NCBI GenBank assembly: GCA_030734395.1
Contig: JAUZTG010000029.1
Location: 1,178,001 to 1,242,000, forward strand
Direction of reading: 5' to 3'
From: Sarocladium kiliense
Taxonomy: Eukaryota > Ascomycota > Sordariomycetes > Hypocreales > Sarocladiaceae
Length of the DNA stretch: 64,000 nucleotides
Shown: in pieces, positions 21,075-32,633 of the stretch
How positions within the stretch are numbered: the stretch's first letter is position 1
How the letters are laid out: every line of letters starts with the position of its first letter
The notes under the pieces: model-generated
Seen by the model: the letters and a program-made list of their open reading frames with translations, nothing else
Told to the model about the DNA's origin: nothing
The model's database searches: none
Position numbers and translations under genes: made by a program

Positions 21075-23326
21075 ATGGAGCTTGCGGCTTCTGCGGTGGC
21101 GTTTGGTACTGTGGTCGCCCAGTTGACTGTAGTCACGGTCAGACTAAAGCGTCTGTGGGACGAAGTTACAGAGATCCCGGAGATGATCCAGGACTTGCTT
21201 CTCGAGATCGAACATGTCCGCCTCCTTTTCGCCGAGATGGAGACGAGCATGCGGGATCCGACTTATCCTAATCTGCCACTGTCTTTCTGGACCGGACCCC
21301 TCATGCAACATAGTCTCAATCGGGCGGAACGGGCCGTCACTGCATTAGGGTCTGTCACGGAAGATTTGAGTGCTAGGCTGAAGATGAATAGGAATGGGCT
21401 CAAGCAGAAGTTGGTAGCAATGCGTGGACTCATGAATAAGCAGAAGATCCAGATGCTAGAGCACAGGCTGGCACGGGCTCTGGACCTTTTGTGGAAGTCA
21501 TACGATTTGTCGGTGGCAGTTTCATGCCCATCCCACTGAAAATAAATTGACTTTTCCTATCATAGGGCTTCAAGGCGTCTCCTTACCGAGACACTGCACC
21601 GCCGAGTCGAACAGACAGTCGATACTTGCGTTTATCGTCGTGTTCTTACAACCTCCGCTTACTCCTCTGCGAAAGAAACAACCCTGGACTCGGATCAGGA
21701 GGCAGCAAAGAACTCATCATTGCTGCATAGAGACACATCTGGGAGGCCACGTCTGAGCATACCTTTCAGTCCGAATCAGCGTAATGCAGCGTCTCTGAGT
21801 TACCCAAAAACTCAATATCGCGGACCATTACGCTGGCGTTTCCCGCTGTGGTGGTCCACAACCGTGTGGGAACTGTACTCTGTACCACAATCAGGTTGGA
21901 ACTATGCGCTCCGCGCGTATGGTATTGTCCATGAAGACTCAGAAATAATAGAGAATGTCAAGGCAGGCAATACGGCCGCCGTTGCAGAGCTGTTCAGTGC
22001 GAAGAAAGCATCTCCTTTCGACCGGGATGTTCACAACCGGTCGTTGCTTTGGGTGAGTCTCGTTCTTATATGAGCGATAATATAACTGATTTGAGAAAGC
22101 ATGCCGTCCGACATAATATGTTCTCCCTCGACCTTTGGAGATTATTACTTCAAAGCGGGCTGGTTGAGGTAATGCACGAATCTAACAACCAAGCAAAGTG
22201 AGTTGAGCGTTATGATCCCTGATTAATATGTCTCACTCACAGGCGTCAAAACCTGTAGTAGTAGTCCTTTTAAGCGTACTTTTATGAAGGCTCTTGGAGC
22301 CCCGGATCCTTACCCTGGGAGTTACGATGTCATCACCCTCCTCTGGTCATACAATTCTGACGATGATTTCTTTGTTCACCACCTTCGCGCCAATAAGAGC
22401 CTTGATAATCAGCGTTTTCCAAGCTTTTATGACTTTAGGCCAGTGCACGGCTTTTTCATGATCAGGAATAACTTTTGGGTCTCTCCAACCTACAGCTCTG
22501 TCGATCTGAGATGTATAGGAAAGGCTAGTACGGTGCTGCCCGAACATATTTCTCAATCCGCGACATTGGGCTTGTCACTGCTTCATACGATGGCGATGAG
22601 CTTCGGCGGGTCAGCGCAGCGGTGTCTCACTGGTATGCTTTTCTCCGGCTTAGCTTCACCTGGTCTGGAGCTGATATGATGATACTCTAAGGACTCGAAA
22701 CATGTAGGGCAAGATGCTTCGTCCGATTACCAGATGTATCACGTGAGTTCGTGCGGGCTCTTGCTGCGGTCGCAACGCCGGACGAGTTGCATCATGCTGA
22801 AAAAGTGCCGTGTCCTTGGGAGCGCATGATAGACTTTTGGGTTGGCACACCTTTACTATCGGTTATTGGTGGCGCCATGTATGGACTTCTTCGTTGTAGT
22901 CTTCACGGCACGCCTAAAACCGACAGTGGCCAAGCGTATCCCACCCTCAAAGAACAGCACAGAGTTCTTCGATGGGCGTTGCATATATGGGTGCACAACC
23001 TTCAAGCTTCAGGAGTCAACACATTGGCTTATGGTCAGAGAGAACAGGCAGCACTGCGAAGCGGCAGCGGAAAGATCCAACAATGTTTTGATGCCAATTC
23101 CCTCATGACGTCGAACAGAATACTGGGTCTCGGGAAGCCTGTGTTTGGAAAGGCATGGGGTAGAGGCAACCCCTTGGTTCCTTTTCAACTTGTCGGTCTT
23201 AGGTTGGGTACCGAGCCAAAGCAATGGGATTTCTTGATTGTGTTCGAGTTCGAGGCCATGGCGCGCGAGTTTTGGGACACAGTAGGCTGCCCTCCACCGC
23301 CAATGCCTGGCTCCTGGGTGGATTAA
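21075..23326 (+). CDS. Paralog A: STAND-type N-domain / ankyrin-like protein with MPGxW C-terminus (frame doubtful)
   Basis: Tentative model: join(21075..21508, 21566..22052, 22100..22197, 22259..22632, 22692..23326), 675 aa. Member of a four-copy family here. The N-terminal helical domain (residues 1-145, with LKRLWDEVTEIPE) resembles the fungal N-terminal domain of STAND/NLR-type proteins (PigL_N-like). A linker with PLWWSTTVWEL follows, then an ankyrin-like segment (IIENVKAGNTAAVAELF ... SLLW|HA). The C-terminal domain has GTPLLSVIGG, LQASGVNTLAYG and ends MPGSWVD. Intron 2 falls at the same codon and phase as in the other copies. The third junction is the problem: canonical acceptor use at 22243 leads to a stop, and only weaker acceptors (a tandem TAG at 22258, or 22274) rescue the frame. 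It may be a decayed copy. Function unknown. Confidence 0.6.
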
Positions 23327-23710
23327 TACAGGTATACTGCAGAATTGAGGGAGATGTCCTGCGGGGAGCCGTAAAAACAGCTTTTTGGCCAATGTGATGA
23401 TGATGTCGATGAGTGAATCAGTGGCAGAACAGGATGCTGCTACCCGTACCTGACCCAGGGCACGGTGTTGGGAGCTGAAAAGCCACCCACATATGCCGAT
23501 AAGATAAGCAAGCATAGACACCTCACGTCGACCTTGGCTCGACTTGAACCTACAACCGACATCCTCCCTCAAGACAAATCAACAAGCTCCTGTCAGCGCT
23601 ATCCTGACAAGCTCCGGTGTCTACACCTCTCATGCGATGAAATATGACTCCCTCGCGGCTTAAGCCATCCTCAACCCGCGTCACCGACACTTCCCCGCGC
23701 ATTCGACGCC
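23327..23710. other. Intergenic
   Basis: 3' flank of paralog A and leader of the conserved acidic-protein gene. C-rich towards its right end; nothing else seen. Confidence 0.5.
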
Positions 23711-24469
23711 ATGTCCGCCTCACCAAGGGACCAGCCCTCGCCCCATCAACAGGGCTCGGCTCATAGCCCTCCAGCCCATGACCCTGACGCATCCATCTCC
23801 CCTTCAAACGAAGACCGACCAGATCCCAAACCACCCTCACAAGCCTCAGACGAATCGCAAGAACAAGCCGCTCACCCACCCTTCGAACCCGTCTTCACCC
23901 TCCTCACAAACACCACCACAAATACAACAACCCACCCCCGCGTCCACTACATCTTCTCCGACGACGACCCCTCCATCCTCTCAACCCTCGATTCCTCCCG
24001 CCGCGCCCTCCTAATCGACCTCATCCCCTCCCAACCCTCCGCATCCGCCTCCCCCGCCCCCGCCTGGTCCGTCTCCTGGGCCGCCAGCCTCACGCCCGAC
24101 TTCGCAATCACATCATCCCGGCTGTCGGAGCAGCAGCAGGATGTCAGCGGTGGTGCGTCCGGTGATGCGATGTTGAGGTTAGAGGGTGTGGAGAGGGAGC
24201 CAGTGGAGTTGAAGCAATTGCCACAGCAGAGGATGGAGGATAGTGACGAGGAAGGGGCGCCTCTTGGGCTGGAGCAGGAGGATCAGGAGGGGTTGGTAGA
24301 GGACTTTAAGAGAAGGATGGGGGTATTACAGAAGGTTATTGACGAGGCGCAGAAGAGGGAGGTGGCTGTTGCGAGGGACTTTGAGAATGAAGAGGAGGAC
24401 GAGGAGGAGGATAATGAGGAGGCGGTTGGTTCAGGTCAGAGGGGGGATGACGATGTCAGACACGGCTGA
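23711..24469 (+). CDS. Conserved fungal hypothetical protein with acidic tail
   Basis: A single-exon ORF of 252 aa starting in GACGCCATGTCC context. The first 55 residues are Pro/Ser/Gln-rich and disordered. A compact block, FEPVFTLL ... HPRVHYIFSDDDPSIL, resembles a short protein family I have seen across ascomycetes with no assigned function. Then comes a possible globular stretch with AWSVSWAASLTPDFAI. The C-terminal third is charged, with a likely helix around EDFKRRMGVLQKVIDEAQKRE and a run of Asp/Glu at the end. There are no membrane segments or signal peptide. Codon use shifts from C-rich to G/A-rich in the acidic part, following residue composition. The ORF is probably real; its role is unknown. 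Confidence 0.65.
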   Translation: MSASPRDQPSPHQQGSAHSPPAHDPDASISPSNEDRPDPKPPSQASDESQEQAAHPPFEPVFTLLTNTTTNTTTHPRVHYIFSDDDPSILSTLDSSRRALLIDLIPSQPSASASPAPAWSVSWAASLTPDFAITSSRLSEQQQDVSGGASGDAMLRLEGVEREPVELKQLPQQRMEDSDEEGAPLGLEQEDQEGLVEDFKRRMGVLQKVIDEAQKREVAVARDFENEEEDEEEDNEEAVGSGQRGDDDVRHG

Positions 24470-25304
24470 TTGAAGACGATATACACGTACAACGACCTTA
24501 TGGCAACCTACTTACCTTTCGATGGACATCTTTGGATGGCTGACGGATTCGACATCGCATGTTTGGCGCAATATGGAGTTTGAATCTTTCACTTTCTCGT
24601 CTTCTATTGTCTTGTTTACACTAGCCTTCACACCATCTATGGTCAATACGAAGAACTCTACTCTGGAAGACTCAATGCCTCTCCTCATGAAGACCCCCCC
24701 GGGTCTTCCAGCGGCCACTGACCTCGCAAAAAAACCAAGAAGCACGTCACAAAGCCAGGGGAAAGCATCACCAGACAAAACAGTAGACGTAGAAGAGAAA
24801 CTTCGATTAAAATGACTTTCCTACTACCTACTCAAGAAGTATCAACGCCCGTGATGCGAGAAAAAGCACCAACTCCCAGCGGAAAGAGAAGCCAAGAAAG
24901 AAGTGTGTGTGTAACGAGGATAGGGAGGAGGTAGGCTGCTATAACAACAATCAGAGGGCGGCACCCTCGAATGAACCAGTGACGACTGACAAGGAAATGC
25001 AGGTGCAAAGCAGCAGACTATAGTAAACATGACATGGTTAACAGGAAACAAGTGACCTCGAAGAGATGGTCAACGGCTGCCGGGCTTTCTCTATCGCAAG
25101 CACAAACACAGCCCGGCGTTTTCCTGAATCTCATGTCGAGAGGGCGAGTGGCTGCGTACATTAACAGCCAGCCCCTCTCGTGCGTCCCATAACCAGGACC
25201 CAGACAGTAAGGAAATATTGTAGCACTATGTCGATCGCTTTTGTATTCCCCAGCAACCTCCTAATGGGGGTCTTATCCCTTTCTAGACCAGCAAGAAAAG
25301 TAGC
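24470..25304. other. Intergenic, convergent 3' flanks
   Basis: Lies between the stops of the acidic-protein gene and the syntaxin gene. A 97-codon + ORF at 24522 and a 88-codon - ORF at 24778 overlap each other, and neither shows motifs. I treat it as 3' UTR sequence. Confidence 0.5.
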
Positions 25305-26747
25305 TTAGATGGCACCTCCGACGCGGAATCGCTGGTTTGCTATGCTGCGAGCCGCTGCTGAAAGCTGAGGTGCCTCGCGGGCATCGTTGAGTGACCGCGT
25401 GGAGGGGTTGAAGGGGATGTTCACGCGGTTCATCATGTCCGGTGGGAGGAGGATGTGACGCTTGTTGTTGTTGCCGCCGCCGTTGTTCTGGTCGCGGATG
25501 ACGAACACGTAGATAAGAACGACAATGACGATGATGAGGATGATGACGCCTGGAGGGTCTTGTCAGTTTACGTTCACATGCAAAAAGCTTGGCATTTTGT
25601 GACTTACAGCAAATACCAAGGCACCACCACTTCTTCTTGCGCGTCGCGCGCGCAGTCTTCACAGCTGTGCCCATCTCTTCGTTACCCTTATCGAGGTGGT
25701 CGACAACCTCCTCGCCCTTCTGCTCGATCTGGGTGACGGCCTCCTCCTGCTGAATAACAAGAGTGTCCATATCCTGGAAGAGCTGTGACAGCTCAACCAT
25801 CTGCTGCTCAATCTTGACAAGAGCCTTGTGGCGGTCCTGGACAGCGCTGAGAGCAGCGCGCGCGCGGCCTTGGCGATCGCTCTGCATGAGCGCCTGCTGG
25901 AAGACCTGACCACCACTGGAGGTGTCCTCGACGGCAGCGCGAACTTCTTGCTCAGAAGCATCGGGGCGCACAATACGGTACTGACGGGCCATCTGGTCTT
26001 GGGTGCGCTTGCGGAATTGCGACTCGACCTGCTGGTACTGCTGGATGGCGGCCTTGAGGCGACGGTCGACGCGACCAACCTGGGCGCTGTTCCTTGGGCT
26101 CGATGCATCGGGGCTGGATTTGACCTTGCGAACACGGTCGGTGAGGGTACGGTAGAGAGCCATGGTCTCGGAGGAGAGGGCATCAAGCTGGCGGTTGGCC
26201 TGGCTAGAGGCAGAGCTGTCGGCATCGTCGAGGGTACGCTGCTGGATCATGCGGAGCTGCTCCAGATTCTGTTCGACGGTGTTGATACCACTGTCGATGT
26301 CGCGGCATTCGTTCAGGATGGCATTGGGGTCGCTGTTGGGCGGACCAGCGTTGTTGGCCAGAGGGGCCATCTCCAGGCTGTTTCCTGCGAATGAGGTCAG
26401 TTGTCGACCTTCTCTTGGCGACTTGAGAACGCGGTCACTCACCACCACCATAACGGCCGTCATCACCTCCATAGCCGTAGTTGTTCGATTGTTGTTGGCC
26501 GGCGTAGGGGTTTTGTTGTTGGCCGTAAGGGTTGGACTGTTGGGCATAGGGGTTCTGCTGGCCACCATAGCTGTAGTTGCCTCCGGGTTGATCCCGTTGG
26601 TCATAGGGGTTGTTACCACCACCGTATCTGCAATCGCCATTGTCAGTCGCTGTGATCTTTCGAAGAAAGGGTCATCGCGCGCGTTGGCTTGACGGCCAGA
26701 TCGAATCGCGTCGGAAGCTTGGAGAACACTAACCCGTACTGCGCCAT
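25305..26747 (-). CDS. SSO1: Plasma-membrane syntaxin (Qa-SNARE), Sso1-type
   Basis: Model: complement(join(25305..25549, 25608..26384, 26443..26627, 26734..26747)), 406 aa. A t-SNARE for exocytic vesicle fusion at the plasma membrane. The N-terminal 65 residues are Gly/Tyr/Gln/Asn-rich with repeated NPY-x-QQ units. An Habc-type three-helix region follows (NECRDIDSGINTVEQNLEQL ...), then the SNARE helix with the central Gln in ELSQLFQDMD. A basic-aromatic TRKKKWWCLGIC joins, across an intron, to the membrane anchor CVIILIIVIVVLIYVFVI. Unusually, about 60 residues follow the anchor. The first exon as modelled is only 14 nt; a better upstream start (ATG at 26970, CCACCATGAGC, donor GTGAGT) joined through a 5-nt exon (26738-26734) is also in frame. 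A housekeeping gene lying inside the paralog array. Confidence 0.88.
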
Positions 26748-28878
26748 TGTTAGTAAGAAGTCTTCACGGGGAGATTGGTATTTGTATGCAAGCGTAAAAG
26801 GGGATGATGGGAGACAAGACGAAAGAACATGAGGGAAAAGCAGCAAATCAATCTCAAGCTCGCGGTGTGTCCAGCTACGAGGTAGAGGCGGCGAGAAGAG
26901 GCGACCCGCAGGGCAAGAATGGATTGAAACGCCAATCGTTAGGAGACCAGGGTGAGACACTCACGCTCATGGTGGAATCTTGGGACCGTTACGGTCGAAG
27001 AGTAGCGGCAATGGTATTCGCGGCTGGGGCTGTAGTGACGTCGCCAGTTGCTGAACGGTGGAATGCAAGCGACGAGATCGAAGATGCTGTCGTCAATGTC
27101 GATGAACGGAGGAAGCAAACTGGAGAGAGAGAGGGAGGGACGAGATGAAGCAAACGGAGAGTCCTCGAAGGGGCAAAAGGATGGCTAAGAATCCGGAGAG
27201 TGGGTGGTTTTGCTGGTCTGGGCTTGACGGACTGGACCGGGGGGCGCAGACAGAGGCGAAGGGACTGATGGTGGAGGGAGGATGAGGCAGAGACAGCGCA
27301 ATCACAGGCACGACAGCGACTGCCACCAGTGGCCAAAAGGGGGGATGGTCACTCACAGTTGTAGCTCCAGGGGGCAGCCGGCCACTACACCACTCGCTCT
27401 TCAGGCACCCCAGGCACAGGCACAGGCACAGGCACAAACGAGGATGCTAGCCTAGCGAGGAACCTGCATCTGTATGACGGCTGACCTGCAGCAGCATGTA
27501 CCTGAGTGGAGGCTTCAGGGCACTGCGATCCACTGCGCATCGTATTTTAGTGGCAGTGGCCGTGCACCCAAAAAAAGACATGTTGCGTGTTGGCTTATGT
27601 AACTCCTCCAAAACCCGCCGTCGCTCCCTCACCACACCATCGTTTGCCCTCCATCCCCCTCCAAATCGCCAGATCCCTGCGCCTAGGACGAGGATGGCCC
27701 GGCCTAACCATGTCTTCTCGGTTTAGTCGATGCTTAATTTCACAGGAAGAAGGTTCATTCAATCTCCCGTCGGAGTTCACTACAGAGATTAGACGAAGCC
27801 TGAAAACTAGCAGCCTAGCAGGATAATCCACTGCCTATCACGCGCTCTCTTTTCATCCGTTTGATGGCCACGGCGTTGAGCTGCGACAATTGGATCCCAG
27901 CCAGCGACGCTTCAGGAGCAGCTGTAACGAGAAGCCCAGGCCTAGCCAACCATTTGCGCCGATCCCCTGGCGCTGTCGAACTGGATGCAAGACGCAGCAC
28001 GGACGCGATCCTGGTTTCTTGTCCCGCTGCTGAAAGTGGGTGCTCCCCCTTCGTGGGTCCTCCGGAGGAATTGGGGCCCTTGTTTCATCCCAAGCTCCAA
28101 GTCATGGCGGCAATTCGTTGACGAAGAGAACCCGATCCGGGCATAGAGAGAGATTGGACTTGAGCATCCCGATGCAGACTTCATACCTCACTCATTCATA
28201 GGCGCCTCAGTTTTCCAAATCGCAAGAGCCTCATGCTTCTTTCGTAGGTACCACCAAACACGAGCTTTCGACCGCAGCTAGGCTGTGCCGGTGCAGTGGA
28301 GGCGAATGTCCAGCCAGGCGCTGTGCAAACGTCAGCACGACGTGCGTCGTCCTGGCGCTGGTTTGCTCCAGCACGCTTGCGCTGGACTTGTGGCTCCCAT
28401 CTTTCCGAACGCCACTTCCACGGAAAGATGGGTTTCCGTTGATGGCGAGCACTGCCTCGTAGCCACTATCGCCATTTGCGAGGCATGCTCGTGAGTTGAG
28501 CGAGCTGCTGCTGCTGCTGCCTGCATATCGCCGCGTTGACCTTTCATCAACGAAATGCTGGTTGGTGAATACGTTGCAGGCTTGCAGCTTGTAAGCTGAT
28601 ATTTGGACTGTAAGAACGGAGGCACCATAGTCAGTGAAATGGGCCACGGAACTGCCATAAGGTAAGAGCCTGAACGGCAGGCATTCATTTCAAGATAGCA
28701 GCAACGAATAAGGAACTTAAGTGCATCTAGTCATTAAAGTTGATGTCTCCTCTAGTCGTCTGGTTGTCTTAATGAATGCCCCATCTGTAACAAAGTCATG
28801 CCCTTCCTTCCATCTCTTCCCACCAAGCGACGTCCTGCTGGGGTCTTCCTTCATCATGTCAAACAGCCAGGGAAATCA
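26748..28878. other. Syntaxin leader region and intergenic DNA
   Basis: On the minus strand, from about 27,440 to 26,970, the sequence is pyrimidine-rich and ends in CCACCATGAGC followed by a GTGAGT donor. A branch-like TTACTAAC lies just before 26,747. This looks like a leader exon plus an intron of 226 nt (26964-26739). Between 27.5 and 28.9 kb no gene is recognised; it contains the MEMO gene 3' flank and short CTG repeats near 28,505. Confidence 0.5.
27411..27436. repeat. (CAGGCA)n hexanucleotide repeat
   Basis: About four tandem units of CAGGCA/GGCACA in the syntaxin upstream region. Confidence 0.9.
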
Positions 28879-29943
28879 TCATAGAACTGCATACGCCGAT
28901 ACATAGCTCACACTCGACTCTGAGGGGTCCTCAACCAAAGCACTGCGATCGTACTGAATGACCCGGAATTGGCCTCTCTTGGGGTCATTCAGCTCCTTCC
29001 GTAATACTTCCAGCGCCGCCATCATCACTCCGATAGGATGGCGGCCACATACCGTGTTCTTGGTCAGTTTGAGGTTGTCGTAGAAGGCATCGTGACTGCC
29101 GCTCTCAACAGCGTCCATGGCTGCTTTATCGATGACTTCGATGGTCTTATGAATTGGAGGGCCTGACGGTGCCCGACCGTATGGATCCAGTGACTGAAGT
29201 CCCTCCAGCTGGAGTGTCTGCGAATAAGGAAGGTATCTAAAGTGGCTTCCCCAATGACAAAAGTCGGAGCTAACAATGAAGGCATTCTTTTCGTCCTTCA
29301 GCCAAGGGGCCAAGGCACGTCCAACAGCTTTCTCTTCCTCCCGATCGTTGTCTCCGATAAGGATCGGAACGATAAGGGGGAAGTTCTCTTGTGAGGAGAA
29401 CGTCTGCTCCAGACGTTTGTAGAGATATGGGAGATGCATCTCCAGCGAGTGCTCTTCGATGTCTTTCGATGACTTGATGTCCGCCATGTCTGCGGCTTCC
29501 TTCACGCGCTGTACTGCGTCGCGATCGACCTTCAGATCACCGAAAGGAGTGGCATAGTTGTCAAACTTGGTGACAGCACAGCCTTGGAGGTAATAGGTAT
29601 GTGAAGGCCCGAGGACGAAGACTCGCTTCGCCTTGCTGAGGTCGAGCGTCTTGTATGCCCAGGCAGCACATGGCCCAGAGTACGTGTAGCCCGCATGGCT
29701 AGTATAGTAAGTCAATATATACGTTCATGATACAGGAGGGCAGCTCTTGGCAAATAAAGATCAAACGTACGGGGCGATGACGATGCGTGCACCGGGGATC
29801 GGGAGTGAAACTCCATCGATGGCATCGGGTACACCGGCAAGGTACCCATCCAGCCGCTTGCCTAGGGTCGTCGGATCACCGGGATACCAACCCAGTTCTG
29901 GCTTGTTCCGGGGCGATGCTTTGGAAGGTGGTCGTGTCGACAT
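28879..29943 (-). CDS. MEMO-family protein (Memo1/Mho1-like)
   Basis: Model: complement(join(28879..29698, 29771..29943)), 330 aa. A member of the MEMO/AMMECR1-associated dioxygenase-like family, conserved from archaea to animals and present in yeast as Mho1. In animals it is linked to cell motility and redox signalling; the fungal role is poorly known. Metal-site residues expected for the family are present: His in HAGYTYSGP (assembled across the intron), His in GPSHTYYL and Cys in NTVCGRHPIG. Also seen are EEHSLEMHLPYL and SSDFCHWGSHFRY. The start at 29943 is preferred; an in-frame ATG at 30003 would add 20 unconserved residues. The next gene upstream is paralog B on the same strand, 189 bp away. 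Confidence 0.92.
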
Positions 29944-30132
29944 GTTAGGAGCTTGTGAATATGATGGAGGAATGGTGATGTGATTGAGGTGATATGTGGT
30001 CATAGAGTGTATTGAGGCGGGGTGGTGCCCCGCGTTTGCTGTGGTGCCGGGAACGAGGCCCTGCCATCTCGCCGTTTATCACTGTCAAAAGCCAACGATT
30101 TGGACAACAACTTGTTTAACATTCATGCAGAT

Positions 30133-32633
30133 TCACTCAACCCATGTACCCGGCATCATAACATCGGATCCTTCCACAGACATCCAGAATTCATAAGCCA
30201 GAAACTCGAACTCCACGACCCAATGGAGACGCCAGTCACTGGGCTCAGATCCGTAACTAATGTCTAATAGACGAATCGGTCTCCACGTATCAATGGAGCT
30301 TCCATATTCCGGACCAGTAAATATTTCTCGCATCGTGCCTTCTGTCAACCATGGCCGAACGATGGTTGCAGATGCACGGATCGAGTCCGCGTCAAATGCT
30401 CCTTTGCAAGGACTGTCAACGTCATGGAGAATATCGAGCTCGCGCTTGCCGTATTCAAGAAGATTGGCGCCGCTGGCTTGTAATATCCTCAGCCATTCCT
30501 GCAATACTGCCTGGATAGCCTGGTCCCAGACTCCGAGGCGCCAGTCCGGGAAAAGCCAGCACATCAGGCCACCGATCAATGATACAAGTGGTGTGCCTAT
30601 CCATTGCGGAATCTCGCGAAACGTTTCCGGGGGTATTAGCGTTTCCAAAGGATGAAGATCCTTATAATCAGCAACCCGAGCCATATCTTGGACCCAGTCA
30701 CTCCAATCTCTCGTATACCACTGCCAGTAACCCGTTGGTCGCCTAAAGGAAACCGCTCTGTCACCATAACGTCTGCCTAGACAAACCGCGCCTGAGTGCA
30801 AAAGAGACAGATGTGCAGCAGTAGCAGTCTTCATGTCTTTGCATGTAATCTCCCCATTTTCCCAAAGCAACTTTCGTAGAGAGCGTGAGTCAGAGATGTC
30901 CGTGAAAGCTCCGCATCTGATCGATTCTGCCCGTTCCTGAATTGAGCGATCATAGTAGTTTAGCATAAATGTGTTGCGGAACAATGCCATCTTCTCGTCT
31001 CTATGCTCTAATTCGAACAGGTAATCAAAGGGCATATCAACCGGGAGGGCTTCGCTGTTGCGTAAGTGGCATTGGAAGACCTCGATGACCTCGTCTCTTC
31101 TTTCGGCTGGTCCTTGTCGTGTACGGGGGAAGTTGCTCAAAATCATTGATAGCGGAGTCCTGCTTCTGGTAAGCAATTGTACATAAGACTTCAATGGGTT
31201 ACAGACTCCCTTGAAACGCCAATAGGTTTGTCGAGGATCCCGCCGAGGCCCCTCTGTAAGAGCAACCGGCAAAGATCTGGGTGCATATAGTATGCAGCGT
31301 ACTATAATGTATCAGCCGAGCTACACAGTTAATAAAGGAACTCTTACGTGAAGTAGGGAATGACCCTTAGCATCAACATCATATGGCGAGGCTTGCCTAG
31401 TCTGGAAAAGGTGGCGGACCTTATTGCTGTCGCCTTCCTGAACACTTCGCAAAATTTCGGAACCATGGTGAACCACGTTATACGTGCGGAACCTGTAAGT
31501 CGATATCTGTGGATGGGAGCTCAGCTCGTAAATTACCCCAGACCACCAGCTTGGTGTTTTGAATCGGAGAGTCCAGCTTTGGCTACCCTTGTTATAGGTA
31601 GTTGCGGCGGTTCCGAAGAGAAACTCGAGAGTGTTTCTCTTTGCCTTCTGCACGTCGTCTGGCTTATCCCTGGATGGGCACGTCTCTTTTATCTGCGACT
31701 GAGGAGGCGAATCTGGGTTAGTAAATGTTGGCCTGCTGTGACAGCTTCACTGACGTCTTTCTTTTGGAGGATACGTAGTATTTCTTGTAAAGACGCACTT
31801 GCACGGTCGGTTAGCTGGGCTTAAGCAATAAGCAGAGGGCGGACAAACCTGTCTGAGTCTCGCGAAGCTAACAGGACTTCGAAAGAATCTTTTGCGTATC
31901 TCTCATAAGCTGCTCGTGCCATCATGTCTTGCCTTGTAACGCTGACCCCTGTCTGGACGATTTCTAGAATATGTGCTGAGGTGGCCCTGATCAAGCATTA
32001 ATATTGGATGAACTGAAACGAACAGCGGCCTTTTAATACCCGTTTGATTCATTCGACGTCGCGACTGACTCCAATGTCGACTTGATATTCCTCATCTGCT
32101 CCTCCTGTATGGCGAAGTGCGTTGAGCTAGAAGCAACTTGGGATTGCATCAGGTTCACAACTTGTCGCGTGTCATCCCTGAAATGCCTATTAGTTGAGCG
32201 CCGGGGCTGAAGTAAGCTTCTATTCGTACCTATTCAAGAACTGTAGGGCGAGGGACAGAGTTTCTAGTGCGTCTCTCAACTGGCTCTTGCACTTCTCGAA
32301 AATATCCTTCATTGTGATAGCTCGGACAGCGACAGCCTTCTGTCTCCAGCGACCACCCCGTTGTAGTTTCGAGTCAATCTCTTTCGTCATGTCTTCAAGC
32401 TTCTTATGGGTTCTTCGACAATCTGCAAGAATTGCTGCGTTAGCCCCCTCAGACGCGGTGCTGGGTTCAGCGTCATGCAACAGCCTAGCAGTATGCTCGA
32501 GCCTGCTTAATAGGTCTCTCAAATCGCCCGGGACTTCGCATATCTGATCCCACAGATTTTTGAGCTTGAAAGCCGTGTACCCGAGTTCTACTCCCACCAT
32601 CGCGATGCCCAACCCCGCTGACGCCGGCTCCAT
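30133..32633 (-). CDS. Paralog B: STAND-type N-domain / ankyrin-like protein with MPGxW C-terminus
   Basis: Model: complement(join(30133..31159, 31207..31301, 31348..31698, 31755..31797, 31849..31986, 32040..32177, 32230..32633)), 731 aa, seven exons all in frame. The N-terminal helical domain starts MEPASAGLGIAMV with KNLWDQICEVPGD. It is extended by about 106 residues, encoded by three extra exons, that continue the coiled or helical region (QEEQMRNIKSTLESV ...); the other three copies lack this. Then come the linker SWWSGVIYEL, an ankyrin-like unit (ILRSVQEGDSNKVRHLF ... SLLH|YAAYYMHPDLCRLLLQRG), the TPLSMIL segment and the C-terminal domain with GTPLVSLIGG, LQASGANLLEYGKRE and MPGTWVE. 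No P-loop, membrane segment or signal peptide. Best preserved copy of the family. Function unknown; possibly recognition or signalling, by analogy with fungal NLR-like proteins. Confidence 0.75.
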
